Shown one piece after another: positions 1 through 9,443 of a DNA stretch of 64,000 nucleotides. Source of the stretch: Rhizobium sp. RCAM05350 (GTDB lineage Bacteria > Pseudomonadota > Alphaproteobacteria > Rhizobiales > Rhizobiaceae). The position numbers and the translations under genes were made by a program. The notes beneath the pieces were generated by a model. It made no database searches. It had not been told where the DNA came from and saw only the letters and a list, made by a program, of their open reading frames with translations. The DNA lies in NCBI GenBank assembly GCA_024426085.1, contig CP087974.1:1798001-1862000 (forward strand), read 5' to 3'. Within the stretch, counting starts at the first letter, position 1. Each line of letters starts with the position of its first letter.

Positions 1-1046
1 ACCTTTCCGGCTGGCAGGTTGCCGCCGACAGCAATACCGCGTCGTCGATGTATCCGGACCAGTCGCTGTATCCGGCCAATGCGGCACCGGAACTGGCCAA
101 GCGCATCAACAGGACCTTGCAGCGTGCCGACCAGATCGAGACCGCAGAAGGCAAGGGCCTCTCCGTTGACACCTGGTTCGCGCCGATCGTCGCCGATGCC
201 GAGGCCGGCTTCGGTGGACCGCTCAATGCCTTCGAGATCATGAAGGCCTTTATCGAGGCGGGCGCTGCAGGCGTCCACTATGAAGACCAGCTGGCGTCGG
301 AAAAGAAATGCGGCCATCTCGGCGGCAAGGTTCTGATCCCGACGGCTGCCCATATTCGCAACCTCAATGCCGCCCGCCTGGCCGCCGACGTCATGGGTAC
401 ACCGACACTGGTTATCGCCCGCACGGATGCGGAAGCCGCCAAGCTCTTGACCTCCGATATCGACGAGCGCGACCAGCCCTTCGTCGATTACGATGCCGGA
501 CGCACCACCGAAGGCTTCTACCAGGTCAAGAACGGCATCGAACCTTGCATCGCCCGCGCCATTGCCTATGCGCCGCATTGCGACCTGATCTGGATGGAAA
601 CCGGCAAGCCGGATCTCGAACAGGCCCGCAAGTTTGCCGAGGCTGTCCACAAGGTGCATCCGGGCAAGAAGCTCGCCTATAATTGCTCACCGTCGTTCAA
701 CTGGAAGAAAAACCTCGACGACGCGACGATCGCCAAGTTCCAGCGCGAGCTGGGTGCCATGGGCTACAAGTTCCAGTTCATCACGCTTGCCGGCTTCCAT
801 CAGCTGAACTTCGGCATGTTCGAACTGGCGCGCGGCTACAAGGACCGGCAGATGGCGGCTTATTCCGAGCTGCAGGAGGCGGAATTCGCCGCCGAGATCA
901 ACGGCTATACCACGACCAAGCACCAGCGCGAAGTCGGCACCGGCTATTTCGACGCCGTCTCGATGGCGATCACCGGCGGCAAGTCCTCGACCACCGCCAT
1001 GCATGAATCGACCGAACACGAACAGTTCCGCCCGGCGGCGGAGTAA
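1..1046 (+). CDS. aceA: Isocitrate lyase, 5' end cut by window
   Basis: Splits isocitrate into glyoxylate and succinate, the first step of the cytosolic glyoxylate shunt needed for growth on acetate and fatty acids. The reading frame is already open at the left edge (codons from base 3, [15 protein letters not shown]), so the true start lies outside. About 348 C-terminal residues are present of roughly 430 in the family. The catalytic loop KKCGHLGGK is at bases about 304-330, followed by family segments IARTDAEAA and [13 protein letters not shown]. It ends with TAA at 1044-1046. No frameshift is seen here. A small ORF follows 85 bases downstream in the same direction, then a terminator. The identification is firm; only the N-terminus is missing. 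Confidence 0.96.
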   Translation, partial: LSGWQVAADSNTASSMYPDQSLYPANAAPELAKRINRTLQRADQIETAEGKGLSVDTWFAPIVADAEAGFGGPLNAFEIMKAFIEAGAAGVHYEDQLASEKKCGHLGGKVLIPTAAHIRNLNAARLAADVMGTPTLVIARTDAEAAKLLTSDIDERDQPFVDYDAGRTTEGFYQVKNGIEPCIARAIAYAPHCDLIWMETGKPDLEQARKFAEAVHKVHPGKKLAYNCSPSFNWKKNLDDATIAKFQRELGAMGYKFQFITLAGFHQLNFGMFELARGYKDRQMAAYSELQEAEFAAEINGYTTTKHQREVGTGYFDAVSMAITGGKSSTTAMHESTEHEQFRPAAE

Positions 1047-1050
1047 GCAA

Positions 1051-1086
1051 TTCCCCTCCCCGCCTTTCTGAAAGGTGGGGAGGGAA
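1051..1086. repeat. Long inverted repeat between aceA and the next ORF
   Basis: Bases 1051-1068 and 1070-1086 are almost exact reverse complements (a TTCCC-CTCCCC-CCTTTC arm), with one bulged base and one mismatch. It starts five bases after the aceA stop. There is no T-run on the plus strand, so it is not a classical terminator. It could stabilise the aceA 3' end or separate expression of the two genes. It also resembles the C/G-rich intergenic palindromes scattered through rhizobial genomes. Confidence 0.6.
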
Positions 1087-1131
1087 AGCCGGAACGTCCC
1101 TTCAAGAACCCCGTACAAGAGGAGAAATGCC

Positions 1132-1383
1132 ATGACAGTCCAGACCACCATCAAGACGCACGTCAAGGAACGGGCAGAGGAACAATCCTCGGCCATGACA
1201 CCGGAACAACAGGCAATGATCCGCATGGTCGCCAACGACCTGCATAGGCTCAACCAGGCCGTCATGAAGGCCGTGGATGCCGGCGTCTCCGTCGAACTCG
1301 TCCGTTCCGCCCGTCACCATGGTGGCGAAGGAAACTGGGGCGATCTTCTGATCCCCGTCATCGTCACGCAGGGCCGCGGCTGA
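1132..1383 (+). CDS. Small conserved-looking protein downstream of aceA
   Basis: An 83-residue protein beginning MTVQTTIKTHVKERAEEQ and ending in a Gly-rich IPVIVTQGRG tail. ATG at 1132 is chosen because a good ribosome site (AAGAGGAG) sits seven bases before it; the longer frame from 1075 runs through the palindrome and lacks one. It has no signal peptide or membrane segment; the middle is helical and charged with one HH pair (ARHHGGEGNWGD). I do not recognise a named family. It lies in the aceA direction and shares the terminator at 1407, so it is probably co-transcribed with isocitrate lyase and may be induced with it. Function unknown. Confidence 0.7.
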   Translation: MTVQTTIKTHVKERAEEQSSAMTPEQQAMIRMVANDLHRLNQAVMKAVDAGVSVELVRSARHHGGEGNWGDLLIPVIVTQGRG

Positions 1384-1406
1384 AGGGAAGAGCACTCGCA
1401 ACCCTG

Positions 1407-1438
1407 AAACCGGCGGACGAAAATCCGCCGGTTTTTTA
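1407..1438 (+). terminator. Rho-independent terminator of the aceA unit
   Basis: AACCGGCGGA / TCCGCCGGTT stem with a CGAAAA-type loop, followed by a T6 run. It begins 24 bases after the small ORF and lies between convergent aceA-side and LysR genes. Confidence 0.9.
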
Positions 1439-1550
1439 TCTATGCAAAGTCTATGCAGACAAGAGCCCCAGGGATGAAATCCAGGGCACCCTGCAGGAGC
1501 CGGCACAAAACGTGACTTCGCAAGACCTTATGCGTGACGCGCAGGATTGG

Positions 1551-2425
1551 CTAAAAGCTTCGGCTCGGGCGCTTTCCAGCGATGAGGTCCGCGTGGCTTT
1601 TCAACAGCCGGTATAGCCGGTCGCTGACCGTGCGGATGTCGCGGCGGTGCCGATCCTCACTGTTGGTGACGATCCACTGGGTGTGGCGCAGAGATTTCAG
1701 CTCGTCGCCTGCCCGCTCCAGTCCCGGATCGAGATCGCCGGCGAAACAGGGCAGCACCGCTTGGCCGGCGCCAGAGCGGACCAGATCGAGCAGCGAACGC
1801 GGCCGGCTGACGATGACGGCGATCGCAGCACCGGCATTCTCATGTGGCCAGCGCAGGTAGGGCGAGATCGCATCCTCCTCGGAGACGGCCAACCAGGACG
1901 CGGCCAAACCATCCGGCGCATTGCGCTGGCGATAAGCGGCATAGGCCACTTCGCCCGCTGGCCGGCGAGCAAGATTTGGTTCGTCCGGCAGGACCCGCGG
2001 ATTCCAACATCGTGCTCGCGATGTGCAAGCGTTGCCCGACGCTCCGAAACGGACATATCGAGCCGGAAACCGTCCCGGTCGCTGCGGATCGCCTGAATGT
2101 TCTCGCAGATCAGCCAAGTTCCCCAGGTGCCGGCCATCAGCCGCACCACCGATGAGCCATGCGCCTCCTGCCGCCAGCCGTCGACCTTGCGGACGACAGC
2201 GTCCATGGCCTGCAATTGCTCGAAAAGAGCCTGCCCATCGGCCGTCAACCGGTAGCCGGCCTGGCTGCGCAAAAACAGCTGCCGGCCGATCCCCTGCTCA
2301 AGATCAAGCACGCGGCGACCGACCGTGGCCGGGCTCAGACCGCTGGCCTGAGCCGCACCCGTCAACCCGCCATGGCGCGCGACCACAAGAAATATCTGAT
2401 AGGCATCCCAGGCAATGTCTTTCAT
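1551..2425 (-). CDS. LysR-family transcriptional regulator, frameshifted
   Basis: A DNA-binding regulator of about 290 residues. Residues 1-60 are a LysR helix-turn-helix (YQIFLVVARHGGLTGAAQ, then SGLSPATVGRRVLDLEQ). The remainder is an effector-binding domain (LVRSGAGQAVLPCFAGD near the C-terminus is typical of the LysR substrate fold). The first part reads in one frame from ATG 2425; at about 2000 the frame breaks and the protein continues to the stop at 1551. It is convergent with aceA and its small ORF, so regulating the glyoxylate shunt is only a guess from position; LysR proteins more often control divergent genes, and no divergent gene is close here. Upstream DNA is A/T-rich. Confidence 0.85.
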
Positions 2426-2751
2426 AATTGAAAAACATACTCCGTTTTTTTTCGTTTATAAACCGATTTTTGAAACATAAGTTCGGGGCGTAAACGGAGC
2501 GCGGCCAGACCGCCTCTCCATCCGAGATTGAAGGAAGCCAGCTGCGGGACATCCAATCCGGCAACGACTTTCTGTTGCCGAAGGAGACCTGCGATGCCAG
2601 AGATGATGGGAATAGTTTTGTTGGCGGACATGCTGTCGAAAGACGCGCAAGCCGCACGAATTTGAAAAGCTGCGCAACCGGAGCCGCATGTCGAACAGGC
2701 TTTCAGCGGTCGTGCAACGGCTTCGCCTGCACTGGATGCAATAGATCGTGA
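2426..2751. other. Gene-poor stretch between LysR gene and chemoreceptor
   Basis: About 330 bases without a gene I can support. It carries the A/T-rich upstream region of the LysR gene (TTTTTTTTCG near 2445). A minus-strand frame from about 2632 to 2422 (MSANKTIPIISG...) is open, but it ends over the LysR start and matches no family I know. Confidence 0.5.
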
Positions 2752-2794
2752 AGACAAAAGGACCGGCGACCATCGCTTTGGTGGTCGCCGGCTC
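2752..2794 (-). terminator. Terminator after chemoreceptor 1
   Basis: Perfect ten-base stem CCGGCGACCA / TGGTCGCCGG at 2763-2791. On the minus strand it is followed by TCCTTTTGTC and lies about 25 bases past the chemoreceptor stop. Confidence 0.8.
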
Positions 2795-2820
2795 CTGCTT
2801 TGTTGTCTGTTATCAGCGGG

Positions 2821-4659
2821 TCAGGCGGCGCGACTGATTTGGCGCTTGGCATTCTCCCGCTCCAGGCGGAACTGTTCGACCAGAGTCATGAGCATATCCG
2901 CCTCGCTTGCCAGTTCGCGGCTGGCATTTGTCGTGTCGGCAACCATGGAGGCATTCTGCTGGGTCATCTGGTCCATCTGGTTGACCGATCCGTTGACCTC
3001 CTGCAGGGCGGAAGACTGGTCCCTGCTGGCGACGGCGATCATCTCGACATGCTGGCTGATGGCGACAATCTGCTTGCTGATCGAGGCGAGCACGGCACCC
3101 GTCTCCTGCACCAGTGCAGAGCCGGTGCTGACCTCATTGGTCGACTTGTCGATCAGTGCCTTGATCTCCTTGGCGGCATTGGCGGAACGCTGCGCCAGTT
3201 CCCGCACTTCCTGGGCGACGACGGCAAAGCCCTTGCCGGCATCACCTGCACGCGCTGCCTCGATACCGGCGTTCAGCGCCAGAAGGTTGGTCTGGAAGGC
3301 GATATCATCGATGACCTCGATGATCTGTTCAATCTGGTGCGAGGCATCCTCGATCCGGCCCATCGCGGCGATGGCGCTCGAGACGACGCTTGCCGAGCTG
3401 TCGGCGCTCTTCTTGGTTTCGGCCACAGCGCGGTTGGTTTCCTGTGCCAGTCCGGACGAGGACTTGACGGTAACCGTGATTTCCTCGACGGCAGCTGCCG
3501 TTTCCTCCAGAGAGGCCGCCTGCGCTTCGGTGCGTTTTGAAAGCGCATCAGCAGACGACAGCATGCGACCGCCGTTGCGCTGGATCGCCTGGGCATTGTC
3601 GCGGATATGGGAAAGCGTTTCCTGCAGGCGGGTGACAGAACCGTTGAAGTCGGTGCGCAACTGTTCGAGACGGCCGGTGAACGGCGTGTCGATATTCTGC
3701 GTCAGGTCTCCCTGCGATAGACGGCCAAGGCCGGCCGCGATGGCGTTCACGGCAAAATCGATCTCGCGGTCCATGTCGCTTTTCCAGATCCCGGCGCGAA
3801 CGCTCCTCGTCGGTTTCAAGTCGACGGCTTTCACTTTCGATTTCCATCTGTCGCTTCGACAGCGCATTTTCGTGGAATACGGCGAGTGCGCGGGCAATGC
3901 CGCCAAACTCGTTCCTATTTTCGAGGTAGGGAACGGAGACATCCAGATTGCCCGAAGAGATAGTCTCGACCGACCCCGTGAGTATGCCAAGCGGCCGGAT
4001 GGATGCGCGGATCGCCACGTAGGCGAGCATGCCGACGACGATCATCACGCCAGTGCCGATCGCAAGGATCAGATACTGGAGATAATTGATCTTGCTAAAA
4101 TAGACTTCTGTCGGAATACCGATGAACAACATGCCGACATTGGCACCGGCAGCGTTCTTCACCGGAAAATATCCGGTGATATAGTCGCGTCCGAACAGAA
4201 CCGCCGGACCGTAATAGGCTTCCCCCGGCCAAGAAATGCCTGTGCGGGATGATCGGCGGCAAGCTTCGTACCGACGGCGCGTTCGCCATTTTCCTTCTTG
4301 ACGTTGGTTGAAACCCGCACGTAGTCGCTGCCCTGTTTTTCAAAGACCGTGGCCACGCCGCCGATGGTCTGGGCGGTACGATCGACAAGATCGTGGTCCG
4401 GCAGCATCGCCATCTTGTCTTCGGTCACGCCAGCCAGCGTTCCGTCCTTCAACTCGATCTTTGCCTCCGGCACCTTCAGCCCGTAGAGCACAGCCATCGC
4501 ACGGCTCGCGTCGTGGGCGTCCATGGTCGCATCCGTCATCACGTAGCTGCGCAAATTGTAGTGCATGACACCGGCGATCGTCGTGGTACTAAGGAAGATC
4601 AGTCCCAGCGTGATGGCAACCAGTTGGGATACGACTGAGGACTTGAAAAACCGGAGCAT
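2821..4659 (-). CDS. Methyl-accepting chemotaxis protein, Cache-type sensor, frameshifted
   Basis: An inner-membrane chemoreceptor of about 610 residues that feeds CheA/CheW. From the N-terminus: membrane helix 1 (residues about 8-28, [20 protein letters not shown]), a single Cache-like periplasmic domain ([20 protein letters not shown] and later [13 protein letters not shown]), membrane helix 2 ([18 protein letters not shown]), HAMP, a linker with [15 protein letters not shown], then the signalling hairpin with its tip [18 protein letters not shown]. The C-terminus ends in SRAA and lacks a CheR-tethering pentapeptide. Frames change near 4220 and 3800. Ligand unknown; single Cache receptors commonly sense small organic acids. 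It follows the next receptor in tandem with its own terminator. Confidence 0.93.
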
Positions 4660-4772
4660 CGAATGGCCTTCAGGTGGGAGAAATTTACAATACTCTTAAA
4701 TTGGAAACTTTAAAAAACAGTGATAAATCCCCGCAATTCCGGGATTTGCGGGGATTTGGCGAGCCTCTCTCC

Positions 4773-4804
4773 AAACTAAAATGCCCGGCGCAGAGGCCGG
4801 GCAT
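4773..4804 (-). terminator. Terminator after chemoreceptor 2
   Basis: Stem ATGCCCGGC / GCCGGGCAT (4781-4789 with 4796-4804), followed on the minus strand by TTTAGTTT, 22 bases past the stop of the second chemoreceptor. It separates the two tandem receptor genes. Confidence 0.85.
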
Positions 4805-4825
4805 CGTGACTTTATCAATATGCAA

Positions 4826-7353
4826 TCAGGCCGCGCGACCGACCTTCCGCCCGGCGCTGACCGGCTCCAGCCGGAACTGCTCGACCAGCATCATCAGCGT
4901 ATCGGCCTGATTGGCGAGTTCATGACTGGCGGTGGTCGCCTGGTCCACCATGGTGGCGTTCTGCTGGGTCATCTGGTCCATCTGGTTGACGGAACCATTG
5001 ACCTCGTGCAGGGCGGCGGCCTGGTCGCGGCTGGCGGTGGCGATCATTTCGACATGGCTGCTGACCGAGACGATCTGCTGGCTGATCGAAGCCAAAACGG
5101 CGCCGGTCTCCTGGACCAGTTGCGACCCGGAATTCACCTCGTTGGCGGACTTGTTGATCAAGCCCTTGATCTCGCGGGCGGCTCCAGCCGAGCGCTGGGC
5201 AAGCTCATGAACCTCCTGTGCAACGACAGCAAACCCCTTGCCCGCATCCCCCGCACGCGCCGCCTCGATACCGGCATTGAGCGCCAGAAGGTTGGTCTGG
5301 AAGGCGATCTCGTCGATGACGTCGATGATCTGTTCGATTTGGCGTGAAGCATCTTCGATGCGGCCCATGGCGGCAATGGCGTTGCTGACGACAACGGCCG
5401 AACTGTCGGCGCTCTTCTTGGTATGGGTGACGGCGACATTCGCCTCATGCGCCCGCTCGGCCGACGAGCGGACGGTGACCGGTGATCTCATCGACGGCGG
5501 CGGCCGTTTCTTCCAGTGACGCGGCCTGTGCCTCGGTGCGCTTCGACAGCAGATCCGCCGATGCGTGCATGTCGTTGCCGCTGCGCTGGATCGACAGGGC
5601 GTTGTTGCGGATCTGCAAGAGCGTGTCCTGCAGGCGGATCAGCGAACCGTTGAAGTCCATGCGCAACTGCTCAAGACGGCCGGTAAACGGCGTCTCGATC
5701 TGCTGGGACAGGTCGCCCTGTGCGAGACGGCCGAGACCGGCGGCGAGCTGGCTGACAGCGAAATCGATCTGGCTGTCGAGGGCGCGCTTTTCCGTGTCGT
5801 TGCGCATGCGCTCGGCGTCGGCCTGGGCGCGCTGTTCTTCGCTTTCGGCCTCAATGCGCACCTTGGAGAGGGCATTTTCCTTGAAGATGCCGAGTGCCCT
5901 AGCCATATCGCCGATCTCGTCGCGGCGGGCGCCGCCATCGATCGAGGTATCGAGCGCACCGTCGGCCAGACGGCGCATCGCGGCCGTGATCTGACCGATC
6001 GGGCCTTTCAGTGTCAGCACCAGCGCGCCGCCGGCGAGAAGCGATCAGGATGCCCACAACCGTCGCAAAAACGGAGACCTGGTTGGCCTTGTCACGCTCG
6101 ACGGATGCCGTGGTCTTCTGGCCTTCGGCAAACGCCGTCAGCTGACCCCAGATATTATCGATTTCAGCTGCTGCCGCGGTGAATTCCGCCTCGCGCTTCT
6201 GGCTGGTCACTACGAGGGCCGTGCTGTCCTGATCCATCTTCTCGATGATCGGCTTCAGCGAACCAACGAGATCGGTGAAGAATTTCAGGTCACCGGCGGT
6301 CTGCGCCAGGCTCTGCACATCCTGACCCATGATGGAGAATTCGCGGGCCAGCCGCTTGCGGCCCTCCTCGTCGGATTTCTCCAGGAAACTGGCAGCCGCG
6401 ATGCGGATGGAATAGACCGAGTTGACCAGCTTGCGGGTATCGGTGAGCACGGTGGCGGCCTTGACCAGCGGCGCGTCGAGCTTGCCGAAAGTGGCAGTAG
6501 CATCACGCATCTTCACGGTGGCCGCGGTCTGCAGCTGGATGCTGTTCTGGCGGAAACGAGCGACCAGACGACCAACAGCCGTTGCGTTTTCTTCACTGAG
6601 ATCACCGGTATCGACCAATGCCTTCATCTCGGCGACGGTCTTCTTGAACGTCTCGGCAACAGCCTTCTGGTTTGCAGGCAGGCCGGAGGCGATCTTGCGC
6701 TGAACCTTGGTCAGCTCGCCATAGGATGAGCTGGCCAGCTTGATCTTTTCTTCGGGCGTCGCCGCCTTGGCAAAGGCTGACATGAAGGCAACCAGCGTAT
6801 CGCTCGAGGACGTCAGGCGGTCGGCTTCGCGCAGAATGGATTTTGCCGCTTCCTCGTCCTTCCGGACGACGCGTTCCATCTTGGTCGCTTCCTCAAGCAC
6901 CTTCATCTGCTCGCCGAGCAGGCTGCCGAGGCTGTTGGCGATGGATTTGCGCAGCGCCACCTCTTCTTCGTACAGTGTCCAGAGTTGGCCGACACGGTCA
7001 CCGATCTTGGTGCTGCCCTCGACTGCTTCCTGCAGCTGCCGGCGCCCCTCTTCGTCATTGACTTGCGCCAGCGTATCCGACAGCACCGATTGCTGGCCCT
7101 GCAGTTTTTCAACCACGGCCTGGCGGGTTTCCTCCGACGTGTTCTGAAGGAAGGCATTCATGCCCGCATAGACATCCTTGAAGCCGCTCAGCGACTGGAG
7201 AACGCTATTCGAAATCTCCATCCGTCCCTGCAGCAATCCAGACGCATAGAGCCCGGTGATACCGACAGCACAGATGCTGACGACGAACGGCAGAATGAAC
7301 AACAGCACCTTGGTCTGGATTTTGAAGCGGGCAAGAATCTTGTCGATGAACAT
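4826..7353 (-). CDS. Methyl-accepting chemotaxis protein, large helical sensor, frameshifted
   Basis: A chemoreceptor of about 840 residues. Membrane helix 1 is at residues 16-36 ([20 protein letters not shown]). Next comes an unusually long (about 370 residues) all-helical periplasmic region without Cache features, compatible with a helical bimodular (HBM) or tandem four-helix sensor. Membrane helix 2 ([11 protein letters not shown]), HAMP ([18 protein letters not shown]) and a signalling domain with tip [18 protein letters not shown] follow. The signalling half closely resembles that of the neighbouring receptor, suggesting duplication with sensor replacement. It ends in VGRAA without a CheR/CheB pentapeptide. 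Frames break near 6040 and 5485. Start ATG at 7353. Known HBM sensors bind TCA intermediates; the ligand here is unknown. Confidence 0.93.
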
Positions 7354-7708
7354 GAACGCACCTTGGCTCGCAGCCTGCGTCCGCCCTCCTCAAGCCGTGA
7401 CAGGCTTCCCCGGTGCGCCAACAAGCTGGTGATTTAACTGAAAAATCATACGGCGCATCGCCGCCAGCCTGCCAGGCATTCATTGCATGACCCACCTCTT
7501 CACCGAGGCAAAATCACGGCAGACTCCGTTGAGAAACATTCTTCAACGGCAACGATTAATATTTGAATAAATGCGATCTAAATCGTTTCAGATGGATTCT
7601 ACCGCATATCGGCAAATCCGGCGGCCGTGTGAAATTTCACGAGCCCATGCCGTAAAGCATAGGCGCACAACGCCGCTGCCTATCCCAGCTGAAGCGGGAT
7701 CGAATTGT
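7354..7708. other. Gene-free upstream region of chemoreceptor 2
   Basis: About 355 bases with no supported gene. It contains the receptor's presumed promoter and an A/T-rich patch at 7550-7600 (ATTAATATTTGAATAAATGC). I see no clear operator or RNA structure. Confidence 0.5.
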
Positions 7709-7864
7709 TTAGAACGACCAGAAAGACGGCAGGGCCACCAGTGCCGCAAGGGCGAAAACGGCGATCACTGAAACGCGGGTCAGCAAAGCTTTGCGCGCCG
7801 CACTTTCGTCGGCTTTCGCAATTGCGATTGCGCGGGCTGTGGAACGACTGCGTGACTGATTCAT
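7709..7864 (-). CDS. Small single-pass membrane protein (51 aa)
   Basis: A short reading frame from ATG 7864, too short for most callers. The N-terminal half is basic (MNQSRSRSTARAIAIAKADE); residues about 28-47 form one hydrophobic helix (VSVIAVFALAALVALPSF), ending WSF. GGAAATGATGCC before the start contains a plausible Shine-Dalgarno sequence. A longer in-frame start at 7963 exists but would add a low-quality N-terminus. It stands alone between a chemoreceptor and a flavoprotein. I do not recognise the family; size and composition suggest a small inner-membrane protein. Confidence 0.5.
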   Translation of the reverse strand: MNQSRSRSTARAIAIAKADESAARKALLTRVSVIAVFALAALVALPSFWSF

Positions 7865-8084
7865 GGCATCATTTCCTTTCGACCTAAGCAACAATAGACC
7901 CGGATGAACGGGACCGCCAGCCACTTGATGTTGCAACTGCTCACGAAAGCGGAAAAATGTCACTTTTTTGATACATTTCTCGAAAAGCGCATCTTTTCAG
8001 TCTTACGAAACCGTTGTGCCGGCAGATGAAACAGGTTCCATGAGATGTCTTAACAATCGCTGAAGCCGCCAGAGTTTTGTGCCG

Positions 8085-9269
8085 TTATGCCGCCTGCCCC
8101 GCCGAAAAGCCCGATGCCCATGCCCATTGGAAATTATAGCCGCCAAGCCAGCCGGTGACATCGACGCATTCACCGATGAAATAGAGGCCAGGTATATCGC
8201 GCGCCTGCATGGTGCGGGAATCGAGCGCCCTTGTGTCGACACCGCCAAGCGTCACCTCGGCAGTGCGGTAGCCTTCCGAGCCGGCCGGTGTAATGGCCCA
8301 GTCCTTGATACCGAGGCAGAAGGCATCGATGGCCTTATCGGAGAGATCGGCAAGCGGCCTGTTGCTCAGCCCTGCCGTCTCGGCAAAGAATTGCGCCAGC
8401 CTTTTCGGCAGAGGTTCGGAAAGCGCCGTCTGCAGGGCCTGGCGGCCATTTTCCTTGCGCGCCGTCTTCAACAGAGCGGCGATATCGACATGCGGCAGAA
8501 GGTTGAGGCGGATATCGCCGCCTTCGCGCCAGTAGGAGGATATCTGCAGGATGGCCGGGCCGCTCAAGCCGCGGTGGGTGACCAGCACCGCTTCCTCGAA
8601 CATCGTCTTGCCGCAGCGGGCCTGCGCATCAACAGCGACGCCGGCAAGCATACTCAGGCTCTCGAGCTGGGCCGGATCGAGCGTCAGCGGCACCAGCGCC
8701 GGCCGGGTCTCGATCAGCGGCAGACCGAACTGCTCGGCAATTTTATAGGCAAGACCGGTCGCGCCCATTTTCGGGATCGACTTGCCACCGCTCGCAACGA
8801 TCAGTGACGAACAGTCAATCGCCCCATCGGCGGTGGCTACGCGAAAACTGGAAGCCGTACTTTCGACGGACTGAATCTGCGCGCCAAGCCGCAGCACGGC
8901 GCGGGCGTCCTTCATCTCCGTCAAAAGCATGCGGATGATGTCCTTGGCGCTGTCGTCGCAAAACAACTGGCCAAGCGTCTTTTCGTGCCAGGCGATGCGG
9001 TGGCGATCGACCAGTGCGATGAAGTCATGCGGCGTATAGCGCGCCATGGCCGACTTGCAGAAATGCGGATTGGTCGAGAGGAAGTTCTTCGGGCTCGCAT
9101 GGATATTGGTGAAATTGCAGCGCCCGCCGCCGGAAATCCGGATCTTCTCGCCCGGCGCCTTGGCATGATCGAGCACGACGACGCGGCGGCCGCGCTTGCC
9201 GGCCTCGATCGCCGCCATCATGCCGGCGGCGCCTGCGCCGATTATCACCACGTCGAATTTTTCAGCCAA
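8085..9269 (-). CDS. BaiN/HI0933-family NAD(P)/FAD-dependent oxidoreductase
   Basis: A soluble flavoprotein of 394 residues, unbroken by frameshifts. The N-terminal dinucleotide fold carries GAGAAGMMAAIEAGKRG (residues 11-27), the family hallmark ISGGGRCNFTN follows at about 45, and the C-terminal FAD motif is IPGLYFIGECVDVTGWLGGYN. These identify the HI0933/YhiN/BaiN family (PF03486), whose physiological substrate is generally unknown. The start appears to be TTG at 9269, because the codon before AEKFDVVIIGAG is TTG and no in-frame ATG lies near. Divergent from the puuA-like gene 175 bases away. Annotation as an aminoacetone oxidase, often seen for this family, is not supported by anything here. 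Confidence 0.9.
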   Translation of the reverse strand: MAEKFDVVIIGAGAAGMMAAIEAGKRGRRVVVLDHAKAPGEKIRISGGGRCNFTNIHASPKNFLSTNPHFCKSAMARYTPHDFIALVDRHRIAWHEKTLGQLFCDDSAKDIIRMLLTEMKDARAVLRLGAQIQSVESTASSFRVATADGAIDCSSLIVASGGKSIPKMGATGLAYKIAEQFGLPLIETRPALVPLTLDPAQLESLSMLAGVAVDAQARCGKTMFEEAVLVTHRGLSGPAILQISSYWREGGDIRLNLLPHVDIAALLKTARKENGRQALQTALSEPLPKRLAQFFAETAGLSNRPLADLSDKAIDAFCLGIKDWAITPAGSEGYRTAEVTLGGVDTRALDSRTMQARDIPGLYFIGECVDVTGWLGGYNFQWAWASGFSAGQAA

Positions 9270-9443
9270 AATACCCGGTCCCGTTTCAACTTCCTTTCGA
9301 AGGCGGCGGCATCAAAGTCAACCGCTCCTTTGCCGTGAAGAGTGCAAATACAGCCTGTACGGGCCGGAAAGTCCCGGTTTTCACCCTAGCCAATTGCCAA
9401 ACTGTGGCTATGATGGCCAATCCGAACCCAAAACCGGTGATTT

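Noticed and set aside
2422..2757. Minus-strand open frame between the LysR gene and chemoreceptor 1
   Set aside because: It overlaps the LysR start, has no clear ribosome site or family, and its N-terminal part is Cys/Ser-rich noise.
2846..4252. Long plus-strand open frame of 468 codons opposite chemoreceptor 1
   Set aside because: It is antisense to a clear chemoreceptor; the Ser/Ala/Arg-rich translation is typical of a high-GC antisense shadow.
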